From Paenibacillus sp. FSL M7-0420 (GTDB taxonomy: Bacteria; Bacillota; Bacilli; Paenibacillales; Paenibacillaceae): DNA of 64,000 nucleotides. The notes under the pieces are model-generated. The model worked only from the letters and a program-made list of their open reading frames with translations, did no database searches and had not been told where the DNA came from. The stretch covers positions 1,302,001 to 1,366,000 of the forward strand of contig NZ_JBBOCJ010000001.1 of NCBI RefSeq assembly GCF_038002345.1. Reading direction: 5' to 3'. How positions within the stretch are numbered: position 1 is the first letter of the stretch; every line of letters begins with the position of its first letter. The position numbers were made by a program, and so were the translations under genes. Shown in pieces: positions 1 through 9,004 of the stretch.

Positions 1-455
1 TAATACTGCAAATGGGAGACGGCGAACAGGAAGGCGGTAAGGAGAATAGCGCCGCTGACATCGATGATTCCCGTGGCATGGAGTTGCCCAAGACCCGGAT
101 GCTGCGCGAGAATGGGCAGAACCAGCCCCCGGAAGGCAATCTCTTCAAAGATCGGGAAGCACAGCACGAAGTTGACTGTATTATAAGTACCCACTGGATT
201 ATAACCGGAGGACCGGGAGATGATCAGGTTCACAAGCAGTATGATAAGGAACAGCGGAAGCACTCTCATCACCTGATGCGGCATGCCAAACGTATAGCTG
301 CCACTCCAGAGAACGCTGCCAGCAATCATGGCGGCTCCCCAATAATAGATTGTATACCGCACCTGTGTTTTAGCGATCAGCCCGAGAACCCGCTCGATGA
401 TCCGGTAGGAAAAAGACAGCAGTACAGCAATAACGCATAACTTCAGTAATAGCAT
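1..455 (-). CDS. CPBP family intramembrane protease, C-terminus cut by window edge
   Basis: Reading the minus strand from an ATG at 455 gives an open frame that runs off the left edge, so about 151 residues are visible. The start is supported by AGGAGG at 471-466, ten bases upstream. The protein has hydrophobic membrane segments from its first residues. It carries the paired motif EEIAFRG and, near the edge, FAVSHLQY, which match the glutamate and histidine motifs of the CPBP (CAAX protease / bacteriocin-processing) family of membrane metal-independent proteases. Members cleave prenylated or small peptide substrates or act in bacteriocin immunity; the substrate here is unknown. It is divergent from the membrane protein at 523. 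A plus-strand frame over the same bases is only its shadow. Confidence 0.85.
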   Translation of the reverse strand, partial: MLLLKLCVIAVLLSFSYRIIERVLGLIAKTQVRYTIYYWGAAMIAGSVLWSGSYTFGMPHQVMRVLPLFLIILLVNLIISRSSGYNPVGTYNTVNFVLCFPIFEEIAFRGLVLPILAQHPGLGQLHATGIIDVSGAILLTAFLFAVSHLQY

Positions 456-522
456 GAATGTTAATCCTCCTGAGATGGTGAAAGTGTTATGATAAAGGAA
501 AAATAAGGATGGTGTATTTCTG

Positions 523-1254
523 TTGCAATATTTTAATCTTATACCTATTTCTACTGCATTAGTCTGGTTCAGCGTTATGTTCCTGATCGTATGGGCTGTC
601 GACTTCTTACAGGGCGGGTCCCACGTACAGCTTCAAGCGGGTAGCCTCCGGGAGCGGACTAAAGTCATACTGGCGGATATTCTGATCTTTGCTGCTTTGA
701 ACGGCTTACTTATGTACGTCCTTCATCCCATGAATAATCTGCTGCTGATTTCGCTGGCTGCTGCGGGACTGCTCGTTACATACTACTTGTCTTCAAAAGC
801 GGACAGGAAGCGCTTACCCTTCCGTCCCTGGATCTTATTGATCCACGTTTTGCTTGGCGTCAGTTTCTACTTGCTGTTCGGTATGCTGCTGATGAGCAAG
901 CTGATCTTTACCTATAACCTTAACATGACGAATCAGTTTGATATACTCTTTTTTGTCTATGGCCAGGACCGGCCGGTGGTGTATGGGGTGCTACTGATTA
1001 TGGCTGTATTGTATTTCGTAATCGGGAAGCTGCTGCTGCGGCCTCTGTATAGCTGGTGCGCGGTGAATTACTACCTGCCTGCGAGAATGAACATTAAGCT
1101 GGTTGGAGGAGAGCTTCTAAGCGGAGTGTATATTCTGCGGGACACTGATAGAAGATTCCTGACAGCGAGCGACAGCCTGAACCCGGGACCGGAGGACAGA
1201 CTCTACAGGATCAACCGGGAGCGGATAGAGGTTATAGAGCGGGACTCTGAATGA
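523..1254 (+). CDS. Multi-pass membrane protein of unknown function
   Basis: This 243-residue protein starts at a TTG with AAGGATGG about ten bases upstream. It has roughly five or six hydrophobic segments: near residues 8-25, 45-65, 70-88, 105-130 and 150-175. A soluble C-terminal tail of about 50 residues is rich in Arg, Asp and Glu. I do not recognise a family. The tail (around LVGGELLSGVYILRDTD) could be a small cytoplasmic beta domain. It lies divergent to the CPBP protease, with 67 bp between the two starts, so the pair may share a regulatory region. No catalytic motif is visible. It is real by codon pattern, membrane periodicity and ribosome binding site, but its function cannot be assigned. 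Confidence 0.7.
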   Translation: MQYFNLIPISTALVWFSVMFLIVWAVDFLQGGSHVQLQAGSLRERTKVILADILIFAALNGLLMYVLHPMNNLLLISLAAAGLLVTYYLSSKADRKRLPFRPWILLIHVLLGVSFYLLFGMLLMSKLIFTYNLNMTNQFDILFFVYGQDRPVVYGVLLIMAVLYFVIGKLLLRPLYSWCAVNYYLPARMNIKLVGGELLSGVYILRDTDRRFLTASDSLNPGPEDRLYRINRERIEVIERDSE

Positions 1255-1322
1255 AGTCGCGGTAGTAGCCGTTCGAGTATAATAGAAGAAACATAGAGTA
1301 TAGACGGGACAGGAGGAGCCGG

Positions 1323-1668
1323 ATGGGACAGACAAGGGAACAATTTAGCTGGGTAGGCAGTAATGAGATGTATTTGGATCAACCCACTACATGTGCATAT
1401 AAGAGTATGGTTATTGGCCGGTACGGAGGAAACACTGCGGCAGGGCCGTAACATCATCGTGATGACCACGGATGGTCTGCTGGAGGTGGGGGAAAGACTG
1501 CTGGAGGACCCGCGCAGGCTGTATGAAGCTTTTACGGGCAGAGAGGATCTTGAGGAATGTGTGGCGGGAGTATTGGCGGGGGTGCATGAACAGATTGGGC
1601 GGGATAGCGCAACGGTGGTGGCCTGGTGCTACTATAATAGTAGAGAAGCTGCGATGCCGAGTGATTGA
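1323..1668 (+). pseudogene. PP2C-type protein phosphatase, internally deleted remnant
   Basis: An ATG at 1323 preceded by GGAGGAG opens a frame whose product contains VIGRYGGNTAAG, typical of the N-terminus of PP2C-like phosphatases, then stops at about 1450. A second frame running to 1668 carries the C-terminal part: VMTTDGLLEVGERLL and later SATVVAWCYYN, the last Asp motif region and final strand of a PP2C fold. The central catalytic part is missing. The simplest reading is an internal deletion of several hundred bases with a frame change at about 1440-1455. A further open stretch (about 1682-1792, ending in DKFAHFLK) may be another gene fragment. Not expected to be active. Confidence 0.6.
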
Positions 1669-1847
1669 GGGTTATTTTCGTTTTGCAACACTTGGATGAG
1701 GCCGAGAAGAACCTGTGCCAAGAGTTTTCTGTGGATGGGCTGGCACAGGACATTCGGCATGAGCCGGATAAGTTTGCCCATTTTCTAAAGTGATGTCTAC
1801 TATATAATGTAGTAAAGAACAACTTAGATACAAAGCAGGTGATGAAG

Positions 1848-4800
1848 ATGGATTTTACATTAGAAGATATCAAGGATATCTGCGGGGATACCTTTTATAA
1901 GCGCGGACGATCTTATTATAATTCGGGGCGGGTAAGCAAGCTGGTTTTGGATGCGGAGAATAACCGCTATACCGCCCAGGTAAAGGGAAGCAGAGCGTAT
2001 CGCGTGCAGATCGACTTTTATTATAACTTGAATGGAGAGCCAGAAGCCCACTGTACTTGTCCCGCCTATGAGAACTATGACTGCTGTAAGCATGTGGCGG
2101 CAACACTCATGGCCATACACGCACTGCAGATCAAGAAACCGGCAGGTAGCGAAGTGCAGAAGCCGGGCTCTGCCTCCGTTGCCTCCAAAAGCAAAGATAA
2201 ACGCAAATATAACCAGATGGATCTGTTGATTTCCTCACTTGCCGAGATGAAACCTGCTATGAATAGAGAGAAAGCTCCTCTGTTTGAGCATGAAGAACAA
2301 TTGCAGTTTGAGTTCATCTTAAGCACGCTGTACCAGCAGCCCAGAGGATTTACGCTTGAAATGCGGGTGGGCTATAAACACCGGTATGTTGTGACGAAAC
2401 TGGGACAATTCCTTGAGCATCTGGAGCAGCGGAAGCCGCTGTATTTCACCAGCAAGTTCACATTTGATGCGGAGCAGCAGCAGATAGGCGCTGCCGACCG
2501 GGAATTCCTGGAGGTCATGCTTTTACTCAAAAACTCTGAGAAATTACTCAAACCCAGCCCGAACAGCTATTATAACCCCCCTGAGACTGACGGGAGAACG
2601 CTGAAGGTCACTCCGCTGGCCTGGGACAAGCTTAAGCCGCTTCTGCCAGAAGTGAATATTACCCTAAGAAGTGTGGGGCACCCGGAGGTTCCTGCTGTTC
2701 TTGCGGGCCAAGTCCCGCCGCTTGAATTTTCGATCGGCCAAGGAAAGAAGAAGGATTATGTTCTGACGGCTGCGAATATGGATAAACTTACCTTGCTTGA
2801 GGACTATTCTACTCTAATTATGGATGGGCTGATCTATGATGTGGACAGAGCAGCGCTCCGTACAATTGCACTGCTGCAGCAGCAGTTCACGGCCTCCAGC
2901 GACATTGCAGTGGCTCCCGGACAAATCGAAGCGGTCGTGCAGCAGGTGCTGCCAGCCTTAAGAAAGCTGGGGAAAGTAAGTGTGGAACAGGCAGTAAGCG
3001 AGCGAATTGTGGAGCCTGAACTGCAGGCTAAGCTGTATCTGGATTATGCGGACGGCACCTTAACGTTTCGGCTGGAATTTCATTATGAGGAGATTGTGAT
3101 CAATCCGCTGGAAGAGAATAGCGTGGATGAAGCGCGCAAGCAGAAAATCCTGATCCGAAATATGCAGCGGGAAAATAAGATCGTTGATATTCTGGACAAC
3201 TCTCCGCTCAGACAGGAACGGCAGTACTGGGTTTCCGTAAGTGAGCCGGTCATCTACGAGGCGTTATATGAGCTTGTGCCGGTTCTGGAAGAGGTTGCTG
3301 AGCTGTTTGTCTCCCCGGCTGTTCAGAGACTTGTGCTGGAGCGTAAAGCTTATCCCAAAGTGAAAGCGGAGCTGAGCGAAGGTCTGGATTGGCTGGATAT
3401 CTCTTTTGAGCTGGAAGGCTTGAATGAGGAGGAGACTGTTCGGGTCATGCAGGCGATTGTGGAGAAAAGGAAGTATGTCCGCCTGCGCAGCGGGGCTTTT
3501 CTGCCCATTGCCGTAGACAGCTTCAGCGAATTCGGCACCGTTGCCGAACAGCTGAATCTCAGGCAAAGGGATCTTAAACACTCGGTAATCCGCCTGCCCT
3601 CCGTACAAGCTCTTCAGCTTCCAGAGCGGGGCCATGGCTTCAAGCATACGAAGTGGGGTAAGTCCCTCCGGGAATTCCTGGACCAGCTGCGGGAACCGGA
3701 CAGTCTGGAATTCGAGCTGCCCGCTGAGCTGAAGCCGGTTCTCCGGGATTATCAGGCCAGAGGCTTCCAGTGGATGAAGACGTTGTCGAAGTTCAGGTTC
3801 GGCGGAATTCTGGCAGATGATATGGGCCTCGGCAAGACCATTCAGAGCATTGCTTATATCTGCTCCGAGCTGGCTGAGATGCCGCCTAAGGTACAGGGGA
3901 GAGCTCCGGTTCTGATACTGTGTCCGGCTTCCTTAACGTATAACTGGAGCCATGAGTTTGCCCGGTTTGCACCAGCAGTCAACGTACTGGTGGCGGCAGG
4001 TCAGAAAGAGGAGCGCAGTGGACTGCTGGAGAGCAAGGCCATGGAAGAAGCAGATGTGATTATTACCTCTTACCCTCTTCTCCGCAGGGATATTGAGCTT
4101 TATTCCGGCACAACCTTTCATGCGCTAATTCTGGATGAAGCCCAGGCGATCAAAAATTCAGCTTCCCAGACGGCCCAAGCGGTTAAATCGCTTAAGGCTG
4201 CACGGAAATTCGCTCTGACGGGCACACCGATTGAGAATTCGGTGGATGAGCTGGAAGCTATTTTCAGCACAGTCTTCCCGGCGCTGTTCACCGGACGATT
4301 GACCTTCAAGGAGCTGCCCGCCGGACGAATCGCCAGCATCGTGTCTCCCTTTATTCTGCGGCGGCTCAAAAAAGAGGTTCTGGAGGAGCTGCCAGACCGC
4401 ATTGATACGGTACAGCACACAGAGCTGCTGGACGAGCAGAAACAGGTATATCTCGCATACTTATCGAGGCTCCGTGACGATACCGAACAGGATCTGCTTG
4501 CGGACGGATTCCACAAGAGCCGGATGAAGATTCTGGCCGGAATCACCCGCCTGCGGCAAATCTGCTGCCATCCGTCGCTGTTCCTTGAGAATTATACGGG
4601 CGGCTCCGGCAAGCTGGAGCAATTGCTGGAGATTGTGCAGGAATGCCGTGATTCCGGCCGCAGAATGCTGGTGTTCTCACAATTCTCCAGTATGTTAGAG
4701 CTGATCCGGCACCGCCTGGACGAAGCGGGAGTTCAGCCCTTGTATCTGGATGGCTCTACTCCGGGCAAGGAGCGGGTGGAGTTGTGCAGGCTTTTCAACG

Positions 4801-5117
4801 AAGGTGAAGGGGAAGTATTCTTGATCTCGCTTAAGGCGGGTGGAACGGGGCTGAATCTGACTGGAGCGGACACGGTGATTCTATACGATCTGTGGTGGAA
4901 TCCGGCAGTCGAGGAGCAAGCCATCGGCCGGGCACACCGGATGGGGCAACGGAATGTGGTCCAGGTGATCCGGTTGATCACCGAAGGTTCCATCGAGGAG
5001 AAGATGCTGGAGCTGCAGCAACGCAAGAAAGATCTCATCGAAGAAGTCATCGAAGCTGGCGAGAACAAGACCACCCGGCTGTCGGAGGAGGATATCCGCG
5101 AGTTGCTCCGGGTGTAG
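1848..5117 (+). CDS. SNF2-family helicase with N-terminal SWIM zinc finger
   Basis: This is a large SWI2/SNF2-type ATPase (about 1089 residues) that would remodel or translocate on DNA; in bacteria such proteins are linked to transcription recycling or DNA repair. The SWIM zinc finger is at about residues 70-90 (CTCPAY...CCKH). A family-specific middle region follows. The helicase core occupies the last 450 residues, with Walker A in DDMGLGKTIQS, Walker B LILDEAQAIKN, motif III LTGTPIENS, and motifs V/VI SLKAGGTGLNLTGAD and QAIGRAHRMGQ. I chose ATG 1848 over GTG 1839 and ATG 1842 because AGGTG at 1837-1841 is then correctly spaced. It appears intact and lies just upstream of sigK, with no sign of co-transcription. 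Confidence 0.93.
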   Translation: MDFTLEDIKDICGDTFYKRGRSYYNSGRVSKLVLDAENNRYTAQVKGSRAYRVQIDFYYNLNGEPEAHCTCPAYENYDCCKHVAATLMAIHALQIKKPAGSEVQKPGSASVASKSKDKRKYNQMDLLISSLAEMKPAMNREKAPLFEHEEQLQFEFILSTLYQQPRGFTLEMRVGYKHRYVVTKLGQFLEHLEQRKPLYFTSKFTFDAEQQQIGAADREFLEVMLLLKNSEKLLKPSPNSYYNPPETDGRTLKVTPLAWDKLKPLLPEVNITLRSVGHPEVPAVLAGQVPPLEFSIGQGKKKDYVLTAANMDKLTLLEDYSTLIMDGLIYDVDRAALRTIALLQQQFTASSDIAVAPGQIEAVVQQVLPALRKLGKVSVEQAVSERIVEPELQAKLYLDYADGTLTFRLEFHYEEIVINPLEENSVDEARKQKILIRNMQRENKIVDILDNSPLRQERQYWVSVSEPVIYEALYELVPVLEEVAELFVSPAVQRLVLERKAYPKVKAELSEGLDWLDISFELEGLNEEETVRVMQAIVEKRKYVRLRSGAFLPIAVDSFSEFGTVAEQLNLRQRDLKHSVIRLPSVQALQLPERGHGFKHTKWGKSLREFLDQLREPDSLEFELPAELKPVLRDYQARGFQWMKTLSKFRFGGILADDMGLGKTIQSIAYICSELAEMPPKVQGRAPVLILCPASLTYNWSHEFARFAPAVNVLVAAGQKEERSGLLESKAMEEADVIITSYPLLRRDIELYSGTTFHALILDEAQAIKNSASQTAQAVKSLKAARKFALTGTPIENSVDELEAIFSTVFPALFTGRLTFKELPAGRIASIVSPFILRRLKKEVLEELPDRIDTVQHTELLDEQKQVYLAYLSRLRDDTEQDLLADGFHKSRMKILAGITRLRQICCHPSLFLENYTGGSGKLEQLLEIVQECRDSGRRMLVFSQFSSMLELIRHRLDEAGVQPLYLDGSTPGKERVELCRLFNEGEGEVFLISLKAGGTGLNLTGADTVILYDLWWNPAVEEQAIGRAHRMGQRNVVQVIRLITEGSIEEKMLELQQRKKDLIEEVIEAGENKTTRLSEEDIRELLRV

Positions 5118-5147
5118 GAGGCCCGTACCTATTTTCCCCGTACATGC

Positions 5148-5175
5148 ACTTCTAGGCACCTACCCACATACAATA
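5148..5175 (+). promoter_or_regulatory. Candidate sigma-E/sigma-K promoter of sigK
   Basis: CATACAATA at 5167-5175 fits both the sigma-K -10 pattern CATAnnnTA and the sigma-E -10 CATACAAT. An AC dinucleotide at 5148-5149, 17 bases upstream, fits the minimal sigma-K -35. It lies 71 bp before the sigK start. In Bacillus subtilis sigK is transcribed by sigma-E and then by sigma-K itself, so this position makes sense. The match is by eye only. Confidence 0.5.
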
Positions 5176-5245
5176 AAAGGACCATGAACCCGTTGTTCTC
5201 CTAACTGATCGGTTTCATTGTACATGTGCGGGAGGTGTCGCCAAG

Positions 5246-5947
5246 TTGCCTGGAATCATAAGCACGATTGCGCTGCTGATCAAAGAACTGACGCTGCTGG
5301 TATCTTACGTAAGGAACAACGCTTTTCCCCAGCCTCTATCGGAGCAGGATGAGAGCAAATACTTAGGCATGATGGCAGAGGGAGATGCCAAGGCACGGAA
5401 CCTGCTGATCGAGCATAACCTGCGGCTGGTTGCCCATATAGTGAAGAAATTCGACAACACCGGCGAAGACATGGAGGACCTGATCTCCATCGGCACCATC
5501 GGCCTGATCAAGGCCATTGAGAGCTACCGCCCGAACAAGGGCACGAAGCTGGCTACTTTTGCAGCTCGTTGTATTGAAAACGAAATCCTGATGCATCTCC
5601 GTTCGCTGAAAAAAACCCGCAAGGATGTGTCCCTGCACGATCCGATCGGGACAGATAAAGAAGGTAATGAGATCACGCTGATTGATATCCTCGGCTCTGA
5701 GGCGGATGATGTCATTAAAGAGGTCGATCTGAAGATTGAGAAGAGCAAGATCTATCGGAATCTGGATATCCTGGATGACCGGGAGAAGGAAGTCGTAGTC
5801 GGCCGCTTCGGACTGGACACTGGCGGGGAGGAGCGAACGCAGCGGGAGATTGCGAAGGAGCTGGGGATCTCGCGGAGTTATGTTTCGCGGATTGAGAAGA
5901 GGGCGCTGATGAAGCTGTATCATGAGTTTTATAAGGTGAAGCGATAG
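5246..5947 (+). CDS. sigK: Sporulation sigma factor SigK (pro-sigma-K), intact
   Basis: This 233-residue sigma-70 family protein directs late mother-cell transcription (coat and spore maturation genes). The first about 20 hydrophobic residues ([19 protein letters not shown]) match the pro-sequence that is removed by the SpoIVFB membrane protease. Region 2 contains [12 protein letters not shown] and [18 protein letters not shown]; region 4 ends in [20 protein letters not shown], the -35-recognition helix-turn-helix. The start is TTG with GGGAGGTG about ten bases upstream. Unlike B. subtilis, the gene is not interrupted. A second, truncated copy of its last about 165 codons lies at about 12.2-12.7 kb, with many synonymous differences. 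A strong terminator follows immediately. Confidence 0.95.
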   Translation: MPGIISTIALLIKELTLLVSYVRNNAFPQPLSEQDESKYLGMMAEGDAKARNLLIEHNLRLVAHIVKKFDNTGEDMEDLISIGTIGLIKAIESYRPNKGTKLATFAARCIENEILMHLRSLKKTRKDVSLHDPIGTDKEGNEITLIDILGSEADDVIKEVDLKIEKSKIYRNLDILDDREKEVVVGRFGLDTGGEERTQREIAKELGISRSYVSRIEKRALMKLYHEFYKVKR

Positions 5948-5974
5948 GTTACAAGAAGAAGTTGTTTGCGTCTA

Positions 5975-6030
5975 AGCATCTAGTGAAAAGTATGACTCCA
6001 AATGGGGGATACTTTTCACTAGATGCTTTT
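5975..6030 (+). terminator. Rho-independent terminator after sigK
   Basis: A perfect 19-bp inverted repeat (arms 5975-5993 and 6009-6027, beginning AGCATCTAGTG) encloses a 15-base loop and runs into a T-rich tract. It ends the sigK transcript. The rest of the 5948-6356 gap shows no convincing gene. Confidence 0.85.
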
Positions 6031-6291
6031 CTTTTCAGAATTTTGCGAATGGTAGTACAATCATTGAATGCCGATGGTTGGATTCTTATGAGACTACGAT
6101 TGGTATCACTAAATTAGCAGTGGTTGATCAGGAGGTAAAAATTTAAGAGCACCTATTCATTCGGAGATTAGTAGTTTATGATTACTGAACTGAAGGGGTG
6201 TTTTTTAATTGGTTTGCAGAAGTGCCGACTTGCCTGCTGGACGGTAAGCTGTAAAGCAAATAAGGAAATTAATCGGGCGAAAAGAAAATTT

Positions 6292-6300
6292 TGCTATAAA
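6292..6300 (+). promoter_or_regulatory. Weak candidate extended -10 for apbE
   Basis: TGCTATAAA reads as an extended -10 element 57 bp before the apbE start. No good -35 is seen at the expected distance. This is the only promoter-like signal noticed in the 400-bp gap between sigK and apbE. Confidence 0.25.
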
Positions 6301-6356
6301 AGAAGCATTCACGATTCAACTCATCTCCACTATCTCATTAACAAAGGATGCTCACT

Positions 6357-7286
6357 ATGGACAAGAAAATTATACAGCTCATGGGAACGGTTATTACGAT
6401 GGCCGTTCATCATCAGAATGCAGCGGCGCTCTTGGCGGATGCGGAGCAGCAGCTGATTGACTACGAGCAGCGCTTCAGTGCGAATAATCCGAGCTCGGCG
6501 CTCATGCAGATTAATAACCAAGCCGGGAAGAGTCCCGTAATTGTCGATACGGATCTGTTCGAGCTGATTGCAATCGGGAAGAGGGAGAGTCTCGTAGCAG
6601 ACAGTCTGCTGAACATCGCGATTGGTCCCTTAGTCAAGGCGTGGAAGATCGGGTTTGCAGGGGCGCAGCATCCTCCGGAAGCGGTCATTGCGGAGTGTCG
6701 GCAGCTTATCGATCCGCATCATATTCAATTGGATGAGGAACGGAAGACTGTTTTCCTGGAAAAGGAAAGGATGGAGGTTGATCTGGGTGCGCTGGCCAAA
6801 GGGTACTTTGCAGATCGAATTGTGGAGGTATTCAAGCGTCAGGGGGCGAGCGCAGGGTTCATCGATTTAGGTGGGAATGTGCTGACTTTTGGTGAGAACC
6901 CGGCGTCTGAAGACGGGTTATGGCGGGTCGGGATTCAGAATCCACAGCTACCGCGAGGGAATTATGCGTTGGTCTTGAAATTGAAGAACCAATCTATTGT
7001 GACTTCTGGCGTGTATGAGCGGAAGTTGGAGGTTGCGGGCCGGAAGTACCATCATATTTTTGACGGACAAACGGGGTACCCGGTACAGAGCGATGTAGCA
7101 AGCTTGACGATTGTATCGGAGCAGTCATTGGAGGGAGAGATTGGTTCTACCCGTCTATTTGGCAAGCGTGCGGCCGAGATCATTCGTACGCTGAATTCGA
7201 CCGCTGAGATTGAGGGTATCGTGATCACGGAACATAACGAGCTGGCTGTTACGGATGCTCTGCGTGCATACATGGAACATCTGTAG
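6357..7286 (+). CDS. apbE: FAD:protein FMN transferase (ApbE family)
   Basis: The 309-residue protein would transfer FMN from FAD to a Thr (or Ser) in an FMN-binding domain, giving a phosphoester-linked flavin. ApbE hallmarks are visible: DLGALAKGYFADRI around residue 140-155, GFIDLGGNVLTFG around 170, and YHHIFDGQTGYPVQSD around 230, where Mg-binding residues lie. I chose ATG 6357 rather than 6348 because AAAGGA at 6342-6347 touches the latter. There is no lipoprotein signal, so it acts in the cytoplasm. The likely client is the fused flavoprotein at 9001-11439, which carries the target motif. Its 3' end overlaps the end of the convergent LysR gene by 38 bp. Confidence 0.92.
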   Translation: MDKKIIQLMGTVITMAVHHQNAAALLADAEQQLIDYEQRFSANNPSSALMQINNQAGKSPVIVDTDLFELIAIGKRESLVADSLLNIAIGPLVKAWKIGFAGAQHPPEAVIAECRQLIDPHHIQLDEERKTVFLEKERMEVDLGALAKGYFADRIVEVFKRQGASAGFIDLGGNVLTFGENPASEDGLWRVGIQNPQLPRGNYALVLKLKNQSIVTSGVYERKLEVAGRKYHHIFDGQTGYPVQSDVASLTIVSEQSLEGEIGSTRLFGKRAAEIIRTLNSTAEIEGIVITEHNELAVTDALRAYMEHL

Positions 7287-8187
7287 TAAAGAGTGCGATC
7301 AAATCTTGTTCCACCGAAGATAGAGGTTTGTTTTTGGAATAGGCAATAAAATAATCGAGCGACAACAAATCCAGTGATAAGGGCAACAGGCGGTAGCCCT
7401 GAGGGACTTCCGACATGCAGATACTATAGGGGACGAATGCGATACCAACGCCTTTCTTGGCTAACTCCAGCGTGGTGAAAATATTCGTGCTTTCCAATAT
7501 AACAGTTGGTTTGATCTTAAACTTCTGAAACAGGTGATCAAGCTGCCGGCGAATCGAAGAACCTTTTTTGGTCAGCACAAGGGGACTTTGCAGCAGCAGC
7601 TTCGGATTGGCATGGCTCTCCTCTAACGTCTTCGGATTAATGTCATACAACGGGGAGTTCTCTGTCACCACCGCATAATAACCGTGAGGCCCCCATGAGA
7701 CAACATTCAGATTGGGCGAGAGGGTCTCTGGATTTTGTCCGATAAAAAAATCCAGTTCATGGTTCAACACGCGGATTTCATTGACCTCGGAGTAATCCTC
7801 TTGAATCTCGATCTTAATAGACGGGTAATTTTTCATGAAATCGGGCAAAAACAAAGGCAATAAATACGAACCTAAGCTGGATAAGATACCGAGCTTGATC
7901 GTCTGGGTGTCTCTTATGGAATAGTGAGCGATTCGTTTGTGGAATTGTTCCTGTGCCATTTCGAGGGACATCAGATACTGATAGTACAGCTTGCCTGCCT
8001 CAGTTAGTTGCAAGGGAGAGGTCTGTCGATTCAAAATTTCTGTGCCGATTTCATGCTCGATTCGCTTGATAAGCTGCGTGAGGTAAGGTTGCGAAACATA
8101 CAGGTCCTTGGCGGCCTTAGTATAGCTTCCGTGCTTGAGAATCGCGTCAAGATAATGAAGGATATTGGAAGAATCAATCGTAGTCAT
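7249..8187 (-). CDS. LysR-family transcriptional regulator
   Basis: The 312-residue protein has the LysR arrangement. The N-terminal winged helix-turn-helix is at residues 5-65 (GSYTKAAKDLYVSQPYLTQ and LTEAGKLYYQYL). The effector-binding domain is two-lobed and periplasmic-binding-protein-like; it begins near residue 90 (IKLGILSSLGSYLLPLFL). I chose ATG 8187 over GTG 8196, because AGGTG at 8198-8194 is six bases upstream of the ATG. It is divergent from the FMN-reductase/flavoprotein operon and convergent with apbE, the usual layout for a LysR protein controlling its neighbours. The inducer cannot be told from sequence; a reducible organic acid would fit the context. Confidence 0.92.
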   Translation of the reverse strand: MTTIDSSNILHYLDAILKHGSYTKAAKDLYVSQPYLTQLIKRIEHEIGTEILNRQTSPLQLTEAGKLYYQYLMSLEMAQEQFHKRIAHYSIRDTQTIKLGILSSLGSYLLPLFLPDFMKNYPSIKIEIQEDYSEVNEIRVLNHELDFFIGQNPETLSPNLNVVSWGPHGYYAVVTENSPLYDINPKTLEESHANPKLLLQSPLVLTKKGSSIRRQLDHLFQKFKIKPTVILESTNIFTTLELAKKGVGIAFVPYSICMSEVPQGYRLLPLSLDLLSLDYFIAYSKNKPLSSVEQDLIALFTTDVPCMHAEHP

Positions 8188-8228
8188 AAGGATCACCTGC
8201 TCTCACTAAAGATGGTATAAGAGAACTG

Positions 8229-8242
8229 TTATAGAACGATAA
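8229..8242. promoter_or_regulatory. Possible LysR operator in the divergent intergenic region
   Basis: The sequence TTATAGAACGATAA is an imperfect dyad (TTAT-N6-ATAA). It lies in the 190-bp gap between the LysR gene and the FMN-reductase gene. LysR proteins bind AT-rich dyads of the T-N11-A kind in such gaps. This is only position plus symmetry. Confidence 0.3.
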
Positions 8243-8377
8243 GAAAATGGATATTTCACAAATGTATTTTTTCATACTAAAATTTATTTGTAAAGGTAAG
8301 TGACCAAGTCAAAAGGAATTCGTAGAAATCCGTTTTATATTGTGCAATTATTCACAAAGTAAGAGAGGAAGAAAATT

Positions 8378-9004
8378 ATGAAACTAATCGGTATTGTCGG
8401 AACGAACTCGAATACTTCGACGAATCGCAAGCTGTTGCAATTTATGCGAAAGCATTTTTCCAGCCAGGCGGAGATTGAGATCTGCGAGATTAAGCACCTC
8501 CCTGCTTTTGATGAACCGGAAGATCGTCAGGCGCCCACTGAAGTACAAGCCTTATGCGAGCAGATTGCGGCAGCGGATGGCGTCATTATCTCGACCCCTG
8601 AATACGATCATACCATCCCAGCGGCGCTCAAGAGCGCCATAGAATGGATCTCGTATACCACCCGTCCTTTGATTAATAAACCAGTTCTGATCGTGGGTGC
8701 TTCCCACGGTTTGCTTGGTACATCTCGCGCCCAGATGCATCTACGTCAGATTCTGGATGCTCCAGAGCTTAAGGCTCGCGTTCTGCCGAGCTCGGAATTT
8801 TTGTTGGGACATTCACTTGCCGCTTTTGACGAGTCAGGTGATCTGGTCTACGCAAATAAGGTTCAGGAGCTGGAGGAGATCTTCGAAGAGTTCCAATTGT
8901 TCGTGAAGATTAACCAACAGTTGGTTAAAGAGAACCACTTCAAGACAGAGCAAAGCAAAGCATTTAGCTGGGAATCGGCAATCTGGGGAGGCGAACGGGC
9001 ATGA
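8378..9004 (+). CDS. NAD(P)H-dependent FMN reductase, stand-alone
   Basis: This 208-residue flavodoxin-like protein belongs to the NADPH-dependent FMN reductase family. The N-terminal phosphate-binding strand-loop is [17 protein letters not shown]. The family motif [21 protein letters not shown] lies at about residues 71-91, followed by a [13 protein letters not shown] loop. It would pass electrons from NAD(P)H to flavin. Its stop overlaps the start of the next gene (ATGA at 9001-9004), implying translational coupling. It is paralogous to the N-terminal domain of that next protein, with the same opening pattern and the same [12 protein letters not shown] segment, so the pair arose by tandem duplication and one copy fused to the larger enzyme. 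Confidence 0.9.
   Translation: MKLIGIVGTNSNTSTNRKLLQFMRKHFSSQAEIEICEIKHLPAFDEPEDRQAPTEVQALCEQIAAADGVIISTPEYDHTIPAALKSAIEWISYTTRPLINKPVLIVGASHGLLGTSRAQMHLRQILDAPELKARVLPSSEFLLGHSLAAFDESGDLVYANKVQELEEIFEEFQLFVKINQQLVKENHFKTEQSKAFSWESAIWGGERA

Noticed and set aside
12..440. 142-residue plus-strand open frame at the left edge
   Set aside because: It is the antisense shadow of the CPBP protease, which has a ribosome binding site, membrane segments and family motifs on the minus strand.
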